NCBI RefSeq assembly: GCF_000315915.1
Contig: NC_020186.1
Coordinates: 1,054,001 to 1,118,000, forward strand
DNA length: 64,000 nt
Reading direction: 5' to 3'
Source of the DNA: Henningerozyma blattae CBS 6284
Taxonomy: Eukaryota > Ascomycota > Saccharomycetes > Saccharomycetales > Saccharomycetaceae
The position numbers were made by a program, and so were the translations under genes. Shown in pieces: positions 44,301 through 52,451 of this stretch. Under the pieces are notes generated by a model. It worked only from the letters and a program-made list of their open reading frames with translations. It had not been told where the DNA came from and ran no database searches. The number at the start of each line of letters is the position of its first letter. Position 1 is the stretch's first letter.

Positions 44301-45997
44301 AACACTTGAAGAACAATTGGAAGTTGTTCAGGAGGCTTTCTACTATTCGATGAGTATTTCAACCACAATTCAAATGCGGTTAAATTTTGTTCAAAGAAAC
44401 CAGTATACTGTTGTTGAGGAGTCGGCTGAGTTATCAGTGGCGAACTCTGACTCTTTCTAGGCATGGCAGAGGAATAGTTCGCCAAGGACATTGTACTTAG
44501 ATTACCCACAGCAAACCTCGATTGTGAGTGTATATTCCCTCCTTTTATATCTGTTTGTTGTTGAGGCGTCTGAGAATGATTAATACCTTTAGATGAGAAC
44601 CCTTGGATGCTATCTTGCTGTTGCAAGGCAATAGTGTTCTCTAAATTTTCATTCATATTTTCCTTTTTTAGATCTTCAACCAATTTACTTAAGACTTCGT
44701 CAATAGCAACATCCCACGCAGTCCAGAGCGGATGATTTGCAATAATATCTGGAAGTTCTGGGTCTGATATTGGGCGACAATTATACCATGGCATAATCCT
44801 TTTTGCCAGAAGAAAATTTCTGAACAAGGCTGCTACCATTAAATCATGACGGAATAGTTTCTTGAATATATTTCTTGGTAAGGAACACCAGGCAATGGTA
44901 TCTGTAATAGCTGTAAAGATCCAATTTAGTTCACCTAAAGGTGATCGACGATCTGAAAGAACCCCTGGAATTTTTACGTTAGGTATGCTTGAACGGAATG
45001 AACCTTCTGGTGCTGAATTTTTGGATGATTCATGTCTAGAATTCATATTTTCGAATAATATCTTATATTTTGTATCTTTCAAGGGTGATTGTAATAAAAA
45101 AACTTTTACACTAATATCAATTGGGCATGTAAGACAACAAGTGAATAAATCAGCAGGAAGCTCTGGACTCATCAATAACAATTCACCTTCTCTACAAGAT
45201 GCTAATTGGAAACATTCTTTAAAAGCAATTGCTGGAGAAGGTGATGCATTATCATAATTTCCATCATCTTCATCTTTAATTCTTTTTTGAACAAACTTTT
45301 TAAAATTGTTTAAGATATTTCCCGCACTACTACAATCCCAGACAAATATTGATGGTGCTCCTATCCATGTTTGTAGATCGTATAATGAAATTGGTATATA
45401 TTGTGTATAACCTCTATTAAACACCCAAATTTCACCTGATGGAGTTGGTTGTGGTACACCATGCCCATTATAATGAAATAGTATTCTATCATCTTTAGAG
45501 GTTCTTCTTAAAGATGTACAGAATCTTTTCACATCTTCCACACATGGATCTAAACTTTGCTTATATCTAGTTCTTAAGGATAAAGTTTCATATTGATTTT
45601 GTAGCATTTTACCAATCTGTTCAATAGCCTTTTTAGAATCTTGGAAATTTAAAGGATCTACACCTGCTTCTATTCTAGCACAAGGATGAGGTTTAATAAC
45701 ATCTGGAGGATCTACACCCAAATTTAAACATAATAACAATGCTGCACTCACAGTCTTTTGCCTATCTTTAACGATTTTCCAATCTGGTATTGGCTGATAA
45801 TATAAATCTTCATCTTTCAATTTTACTTCATCTGGTATAGGATTCCCGTTTGTTTTATGTCTTTTATCATCAAAATAAAATTGAAATTCATTAGCTAAGG
45901 ATTGTAAAAATTGTTCACTATTATATTGTTCTTCAAATCCATGTCTTGTTTCAGTATTCAATGGCTTTAATGGTTGTGGGCCATATTCTAAAGTCAT
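41348..45997 (-). CDS. KOG1: TORC1 subunit Kog1 (Raptor)
   Basis: Raptor homologue, the scaffold subunit of TORC1 at the vacuole that presents substrates to Tor kinase. I start at ATG 45997 ([14 protein letters not shown], matching S. cerevisiae Kog1), giving 1549 residues; an upstream in-frame start at 46021 adds eight hydrophobic residues. The N-terminal caspase-like RNC region contains [35 protein letters not shown] and [12 protein letters not shown]. The middle has HEAT-type helical repeats ([30 protein letters not shown]) and a Gln-rich helix. The C-terminus is a WD40 propeller (for example [28 protein letters not shown]). Length equals S. cerevisiae Kog1 (1557). Confidence 0.96.
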   Translation of the reverse strand: [1549 protein letters not shown]

Positions 45998-47050
45998 TAT
46001 CACGATATAGTAAATCAACAATAGTTGATTGTTAGTTTAGGATCCATTTAATTTAAATATGGGACAAGAATGTGGTGTTTACCAGGAGTAAAGGCCACCT
46101 TTATTTTTTTTCTCTAAATATTATATATTCCATTGCCAAAATTTCACTATTTTTGGATATTCGGGAAATATTAAAACGAAAAAATGCTCGGTTTAAAGAT
46201 AATCTAAGCAATTCAGGATATAAAATTACAATAAAGGGTAAAAAGTCTGTTATAATAGATAGTATGTGAGAAATTATTTTTTCCCAGCTCCTGTCATATA
46301 ATCCAAGTATTCTATTATAACTACTTATTAAGTAGACTTTTTAAAAACTTAATTAAGAGTATTATAAGTATATTAAATTATATAACGACAGATATATATA
46401 TGAAGCACATAGCTAATTTTTAAATTTTAATTTCAATATATAATACAACCTCTTAGATTAGAAAAAAAAAACACAAAACAAAAAACAAAATGAAATAATT
46501 CTATTTATTATTTAAAAAAAAAATTAAATTAAGAATTAATCCTGTTATGTTGTATAGTTGAAAAAAACCCAGATAGAGAAAGGAAGAAAAAAAAAGATTA
46601 AAGTGTGTTCAAAAAAAAATTGTGTTTGTAGAGGGATGTATAAATGTAACGTAGAATTAAAAGCTTGAGGAAAAAAAAAATAAATTGATTCTATTTTTGA
46701 TTGACACTGAAAACTGCTATTTAAAATTTAAAAAGACAAAAAAAATGAGAATATAAAGTGTCTGTGTGCTGATAAGAGGTTTTTTTTTAAAATTTAAATT
46801 AGTAGGAAAATTGTATAAATAAATTAAAAAAAAAAACATAACCAAAAACAGATCATTAAAAGTGAAGTCATACCAGGTCGTAGCTACAGATGAGATTCTG
46901 TTGTGAAAGAAAATAAATTCAAAAAAAAATAATAATAGAAATGCTTAGCTCTGAGATTATATGATTGTGTGACGAATATGTTTAGGGTGAAGTGTTTAAT
47001 CAATGGACATAGGAACCTTAATGATGCTAAAATCGAGGTAAATTTTTTTT
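45998..47050. other. KOG1 upstream / HUA1 downstream spacer
   Basis: Rich in A-runs between 46460 and 46930. It serves as KOG1 promoter and HUA1 3' flank. No gene is called. Confidence 0.55.
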
Positions 47051-47821
47051 TTAATGCGGTACGATTCTACCAACACCACCACAAACGGTACATAAATTTT
47101 CATCCAGGAAGAATCTTGTTCTGCCAGAACCCCTACATTTCCCACATAAAACCCCACCTAATCTTGGATCACCTGGCTGAACATATAAAGGCATTGAACT
47201 TGTTGAATGTGATGAATACATCGGTCTTTGATATTGTGGTTGTAAAATAGGACCTTGAACATTAATTTGGCCTGGCTGGACTACCCCAACATTATTTCTT
47301 GGAGCAAATCTTTCCCAACATACTTTACACGAATGACCATTTTTAAGCTTATAACCTGTATTATCACATTTTGGACAATAATAACCATTTGGATAAACCC
47401 AGGGTAAAGGCTTTGCACGATGTGAAGTGGAATATGATGTACTTGAATGAGATGAAGTTCTTGATGGTGAAACAGATGAATGATGAGAGCTACTTACACT
47501 ACTTGAGGAGCTATGCTTTTTATGTGTTGAAGGTACTGATAAATGGTTTGAATTTGAATGATGAGAACTTGTAGAGGCGTTTGTATTTGAATGAGATAAT
47601 CTTGTTGAACTGATTGTATTTGAATGAGAAGATTTTGTAGAGTTTGTTCTTTTAGTAGTAGAAGAAGAAGGTCTTGGAGAAGGGGGTGGTCTTGATATTG
47701 TTGGTAGTGGAGGTTGTTGCCTATCGGTACGTGAAGCATTTGGATCATATTGTAATTTTTGAGCATCTTCTCTAATCACATCATCATAGGATGGTAAAGA
47801 AGCATCGTTTTCAGTAGACAT
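47051..47821 (-). CDS. HUA1: Zinc-finger cytoplasmic protein Hua1
   Basis: Homologue of S. cerevisiae Hua1 (YGR268C, 198 residues), a cytoplasmic protein with J-protein-like zinc motifs, implicated in actin patches and endocytosis and able to bind Rsp5. I choose ATG 47821 (MSTENDASLPSYDDVI), which matches the family start; an upstream frame to 47878 adds 19 residues. In 256 residues it has an N-terminal LPSYDD (LPxY) motif, a Ser-rich spacer expanded relative to S. cerevisiae, and a Cys-rich half: YYCPKCDNTGYKLKNGHSCKVCW, PLYVQPGDPRLGGVLCGKC and CTVCGGVGRIV. Confidence 0.94.
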   Translation of the reverse strand: MSTENDASLPSYDDVIREDAQKLQYDPNASRTDRQQPPLPTISRPPPSPRPSSSTTKRTNSTKSSHSNTISSTRLSHSNTNASTSSHHSNSNHLSVPSTHKKHSSSSSVSSSHHSSVSPSRTSSHSSTSYSTSHRAKPLPWVYPNGYYCPKCDNTGYKLKNGHSCKVCWERFAPRNNVGVVQPGQINVQGPILQPQYQRPMYSSHSTSSMPLYVQPGDPRLGGVLCGKCRGSGRTRFFLDENLCTVCGGVGRIVPH

Positions 47822-48283
47822 GTTTTTATTTATTAAGTTGTCTGCTCCGTACAAGTTATGGGTATGTGCTTTTTTCAAATAGATGTGCTTGTATTTATTT
47901 ATTTATATTCAAGTATTTGTAAACCCCTAAAAAATGAAGAACAAGAAAAGAGTAGGCAGAGTGAATTCCGAAAAAAGCTAAAAGATATATAATAATGATT
48001 AATGGCTAAGCCTTGATTGACGATATATGTTTAACTTAAGTTTGAGAAATTTCAGATGATGCTTTAAGCTGCTTTTTTTTTTTGAGAAAAAATGAAAAAT
48101 ACCGAGAGATATAATTATGAGCCGAATATTAAATGAAAAAAAAGAACTGACCGAGATTCGAATGGTGGATAAAAGGCTAACTGTAGCATAATAGTATTAG
48201 CATAGTATACAATGGATTAAGTCTATCTATGAGAGTGTATATATATATTTGGGTGGATGGATAAAGGAACGAGTTTTGCTAGT
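47822..48283. other. GOT1-HUA1 spacer
   Basis: 462 bp between two minus-strand genes, holding the HUA1 promoter and the GOT1 3' end. A 10-T run lies near 48073. Nothing else is recognised. Confidence 0.55.
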
Positions 48284-48841
48284 TCACACTGGCAAGACTG
48301 TGATCCCTGCCAATTTATCAACTACTGGTGCTATCACCGGGTTTCTTAAAATAGGACCAATCAAAGGTAAGGATCTTAGGAAACTGACAATTGGACCAAA
48401 GAAATCACCAAACAAATTGACGATACCAACACTTTCAATCATGAACCCTGTGAAGGAATATTTCATCAGAATCAAAATGATTCCAAACGCAAAACAAATA
48501 GAACCACGTCTCTTTTTAGGCTTAGAAAAGAAATATAATGTTTTGTTGGGTCCAATGATCAATAGAACACCCAAAAGGAATAAAATATTCCCCAGGGCCA
48601 ATAGAGCTCTATCGAAGAAAGTAAAGATACCTAAGATGAAAAATAAAACACCACCGAATGTAAATGCAACACCAAATTCTATATATATATCGAGAGTGGT
48701 AATCTTATATAGTCATCATTGCCATTGGGAACGATAACATTGATAACATTAAAAACTCAATCGAGCTAGTTAGTAAACGTATCTTGTATGAATCATCTTG
48801 CGTAGATCTGGATACATACTCTGGGATTCCGATAGCCACAT
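48284..48841 (-). CDS. GOT1: Golgi/ER transport membrane protein Got1, one intron
   Basis: Small tetraspanning membrane protein of ER-Golgi and Golgi transport. The coding sequence on the minus strand is join(48841..48820, 48678..48284), giving 138 residues as in S. cerevisiae Got1 (YMR292W, also intron-containing). Exon 1 is 22 bases and encodes MWLSESQ plus one base; splicing yields [34 protein letters not shown], restoring the first hydrophobic hairpin that the open frame beginning at 48601 lacks. The rest shows [18 protein letters not shown] and [27 protein letters not shown] plus-strand frame over the same bases is a shadow. Confidence 0.95.
48679..48819 (-). other. GOT1: GOT1 intron
   Basis: 141 bases: donor GTATGT at 48819, perfect TACTAAC at 48775-48769, acceptor TATATATAG ending at 48679. 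An intervening TATAAG would put exon 2 out of frame, and the TAG acceptor restores the conserved [10 protein letters not shown]. Confidence 0.9.
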
Positions 48842-50182
48842 GCTTTGCTGGGTTTCTCTTGAACAAGAATTGTGTTAACAAAAGGTAAATGATCTAAACC
48901 AAGAGTTATATCGTGAAACAAAGTTTTTTCAGGGAGTAACAAGGCACAGCCGCCCAGCTCTAATTTACAGCTCAAAATTTGCCAAAAAATTCCAACTCCA
49001 CAGTAACCAATGCATTGCTAGAAGACTCGAAGATGATATCAATATCAGATCAACTCTAGCAAAGGAATCGCAAAAAACACGCTATACTGACCAAATCTAA
49101 AAAAAGAAGGAAAAACAAAAAAAACAAAAAAAACAAACCCAAACTCCGTCCGTCGGATAAAAAAGTGACACGAAATATCCGTCGGATATAATTACCAACC
49201 CTAACCAAACCCTATTTAGCAACATATACAACCCTTCACCCTCTTCTCCGCACCCTTTCCTTTTTCGTACAGGGCCTTCTTTTATTCTTTTCACTCTTTT
49301 CTTCTTCTTTACCAAAAAGGAAACCCCTCCCGGACGTGGAATCTAGAATTTCCATTTTCGGAGTTTTTGGACCCTTTCTCCACCAGTTGTGCGGCTATCG
49401 TGCTAACTTCCATTTTGGGGAACACCGTCGATCATAACAAATTTCTTCCTTAATTCTGGAATGTATTTTTTTTCTTTTTCTTTTTCTTTTTCTTTTTCTT
49501 TTTTTTTTTTTCATTACATTCTATCCTTCAGCCTCCAATATACTTTTCACTGTTTCAGAAAAATGCCTGGTAAAAGATACCGCCACGATACCTTCTAAGT
49601 GCCCGTTTTTGGAGTGTTTGGCGGGTTTGAAACTTGATAGTTGGCTTATCCATTCATCCTAAAATATCGTATCTATGATATTACTTTAGTTGTCAGTGAA
49701 ACCATCGATGCGTCATCTATCTATTTTCTTTTGATACCAAACTGTTAAAAAATAGAAAAGAAAAAAAAAATACAGATCTGATAAGAGTGTATCTGAACGG
49801 TGGGGGAGGGGAGAAAAGAGGGCGCCTTATCTAAACTGTGGTTAATTCTCCACAGTGTATCAAAGAGTTAGAGCCGCCACATCAATAGCCAATAGGAACT
49901 AATCATGACTCCTCCGATACACCATAAGGAATAGTAGGTGCAGGAATATCGTTGTTACTCAAGTTTTTATTCGATCTTATCATTGAACAAAAAAAAGTAG
50001 CCTGTGCATATATATATTTTTTTTCAATTGTGTTTCTAAAATAATTTATATATATATATAAAGGTAAATACTTATCCAGATATATACTTTTATATTGTTA
50101 CCTTTCTTATATTAATATATAAATATATACACAATCAAACATACTCACACAAGCACAACTCTCTTATCAAAAACACAACAAT
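48842..50182. other. GOT1-PTR2 divergent promoter region
   Basis: 1.34 kb. Two CCGTCGGATA motifs lie near 49147 and 49179, a T/C tract at 49465-49513, and GC-rich CGGCTA / GAGCCG elements near 49391 and 49870 that resemble the CGGC-type cores of amino-acid-responsive permease promoters. TATA-rich DNA precedes PTR2. No gene is called. Confidence 0.5.
49465..49513. repeat. TTTTTC tandem pyrimidine tract
   Basis: Repeated TTTTTC hexamers run into a pure T-run. It lies about 670 bp upstream of PTR2. Confidence 0.75.
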
Positions 50183-52030
50183 ATGTCAAAAGAAACTCCA
50201 ATGAATCAATTGGATCATACTGAAATATCTCTCGACAATTCCATTAAAAAAGAAAGTTCTGTCGAGAAAAATCACATTAAATTCGACTCCATTGAAAATA
50301 CTTCCACTACTTCTACCATCAATAAACAATTAACAAATGATAGTGATTATGATGACATGGACGATGGCGATGATATAGAACCCACTGAAGAAGAATTGAA
50401 AACTTTACCAAGAGAAGCAGGCCATATCCCATTCAATTGTTGGTTATTAGCCATCATCGAATTAGCTGAAAGATTCTCTTATTATGGGTTATCTGCTCCT
50501 TTCCAGAATTATATGCAAAATAATCCAAGTGATAATCCACCAGGTGCTTTATCCTTAAATTCAACAGGTGCTACTGGGTTATCTTATTTCTTCCAATTTT
50601 GGTGTTACGTGACTCCAATCTTTGCTGGGTTCATGGCCGATACTTATTGGGGTAAATTCAATACTCTTTGTATCGGTACAATCATCTATATTATTGGTAT
50701 TTTCATTCTATTCATCACATCTTTACCAGCTATCACAAGTTATAATACAGCTCTTGGAGGGTTTATTGTAGCTATCATTTTAATTGGAATTGCCACTGGT
50801 ATGATTAAAGCTAATTTATCTGTCATGATTGCTGATCAATTACCAAAGAAAAAATTAAGAGTCGTTACAAAAAAGAAGTCTGGTAAACGTGTCATTGAAG
50901 ATCCTCAATTGACCATTCAAAATGTATTCATGGCCTTCTATTTCATGATTAATGTAGGGTCTTTATCTGTTATTGCAACTACCGAATTAGAATTACATGT
51001 TGGTTTCTGGGCCGCTTATTTGTTACCATTCTGTTTCTTTTGGATTGCTGTCCTTGTCTTAGCATTTGGTAATAGAAAGTTTGTTAAAAAGCCAATTGGT
51101 GATCGTGTCATTTCTAAATGTTTTACTATCATTGGTATCTTGATTAAAAATAACTTTAACTTCCAAAAGGCAAAACCAACTTATAACCCAGAAAAAAATT
51201 ACCCTTGGTCTGATAAATTTGTCGATGAAATTCAAAGATCTTTAAAAGCTTGTAAAGTTTTCTTATTTTATCCAATCTATTGGGTTTGTTACGGTCAAAT
51301 GTTAAATAATTTCGTCACTCAAGGTAGTACAATGCAATTACATGGATTACCAAATGATTTTTTCCAAGCCATTAATTCTATTGCATTAATTGTTTTCATT
51401 CCAATAGTTGAAAAATTTGTTTATCCTTTTATTAGAAAATTCACTCCATTGAAACCAATTACAAAAGTTACTATTGGATTTGTTTTTGGTTCTTTAGCTA
51501 TGGTTTGGGCCGCAGTTTTACAACATTTCATCTATCAAGCTGGCCCATGTTATGATCATCCAGTTAAATGTCCAAATGGTCCAAATCATGTTCATGTCGC
51601 TTGGCAAGTTCCAGCTTATTGTTTGATTTCTTTAAGTGAAATTTTTGCTTCCATTACTGGTTTAGAAATCGCTTATTCAAAGGCTCCAGAATCAATGAAA
51701 TCTTTTATTATGTCTATGTTTTTAGTCACAAATGCTTTTGGTGCTGCTATTGGTTGTGCCTTAAGTAGTGTATCAGAAGATCCAAAATATGTTTGGTTAT
51801 ATACTGGTTTGGCTGTTACTTGTTTCTGTGCTGGTATCGCATTCTGGTTCACTTTTAAACATTATAACGACGAAGAAGATGCCATGAACAATATTGATTT
51901 TGAAAGTGATAATGAAAATGAAAAAAATGAATATTCTCAAATTGAAAATTTAGAATTAAGTCAAACGAAGACTACTGATAAGGATGATGTCCACACAGAT
52001 ATTGAAAGAATAAGTTCTTTAAGTAGTTAA
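50183..52030 (+). CDS. PTR2: Di/tripeptide proton symporter Ptr2
   Basis: Plasma-membrane proton-coupled peptide transporter (POT/PTR family). The 615 residues (601 in S. cerevisiae) have an acidic cytoplasmic N-terminus of about 85 residues, then about twelve membrane spans. Signatures seen are ELAERFSYYGLSAPFQNYMQ (ExxERFxYYG, proton/substrate coupling) near residue 95, GFMADTYWGKF, IGIATGMIKANLSVMIADQ, and NVFMAFYFMINVGSL (PTR2 signature 2). The acidic C-terminal tail could carry regulatory phosphorylation or ubiquitylation sites. In S. cerevisiae PTR2 is induced through the Ubr1-Cup9 pathway and the amino-acid sensor; no site was confirmed here. Confidence 0.95.
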   Translation: MSKETPMNQLDHTEISLDNSIKKESSVEKNHIKFDSIENTSTTSTINKQLTNDSDYDDMDDGDDIEPTEEELKTLPREAGHIPFNCWLLAIIELAERFSYYGLSAPFQNYMQNNPSDNPPGALSLNSTGATGLSYFFQFWCYVTPIFAGFMADTYWGKFNTLCIGTIIYIIGIFILFITSLPAITSYNTALGGFIVAIILIGIATGMIKANLSVMIADQLPKKKLRVVTKKKSGKRVIEDPQLTIQNVFMAFYFMINVGSLSVIATTELELHVGFWAAYLLPFCFFWIAVLVLAFGNRKFVKKPIGDRVISKCFTIIGILIKNNFNFQKAKPTYNPEKNYPWSDKFVDEIQRSLKACKVFLFYPIYWVCYGQMLNNFVTQGSTMQLHGLPNDFFQAINSIALIVFIPIVEKFVYPFIRKFTPLKPITKVTIGFVFGSLAMVWAAVLQHFIYQAGPCYDHPVKCPNGPNHVHVAWQVPAYCLISLSEIFASITGLEIAYSKAPESMKSFIMSMFLVTNAFGAAIGCALSSVSEDPKYVWLYTGLAVTCFCAGIAFWFTFKHYNDEEDAMNNIDFESDNENEKNEYSQIENLELSQTKTTDKDDVHTDIERISSLSS

Positions 52031-52451
52031 AATTGTATCTTAAACTCTTACTAATTTCCATCATTTTACTTCTAAATTTTTACTTCACACAACTTTTATT
52101 TTTATCATATTTTTACATTCACTTTATTAATATTTAATATTTTCACTCATAATTCCCCCTCACTCTATATTCACATATATAATCATGCTTTATATTTACT
52201 TTCTACCAAACATTAGCATTTTTATTCATGTAATTTAATTTATTTTACTCATTTTATTTTATTTGATTCATTTTATTTTCAATTTTTTTATTTTTGGTAA
52301 TGCATATTTGAGAAAAGAAAATCTCTCTTAATGTTAATTATATAAAAATTATAGAATACACAATCTCATCTCTACAATAAAATGTCAAACAAAGAAAAAA
52401 ACATATATATAATATTTAATGCAGCATGGTATATGTTAGGGCATTTGCATG
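52031..52451. other. Convergent spacer PTR2 / GT15 gene
   Basis: 421 bp of T-rich 3' flank for two convergent genes. No gene is seen. Confidence 0.6.
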
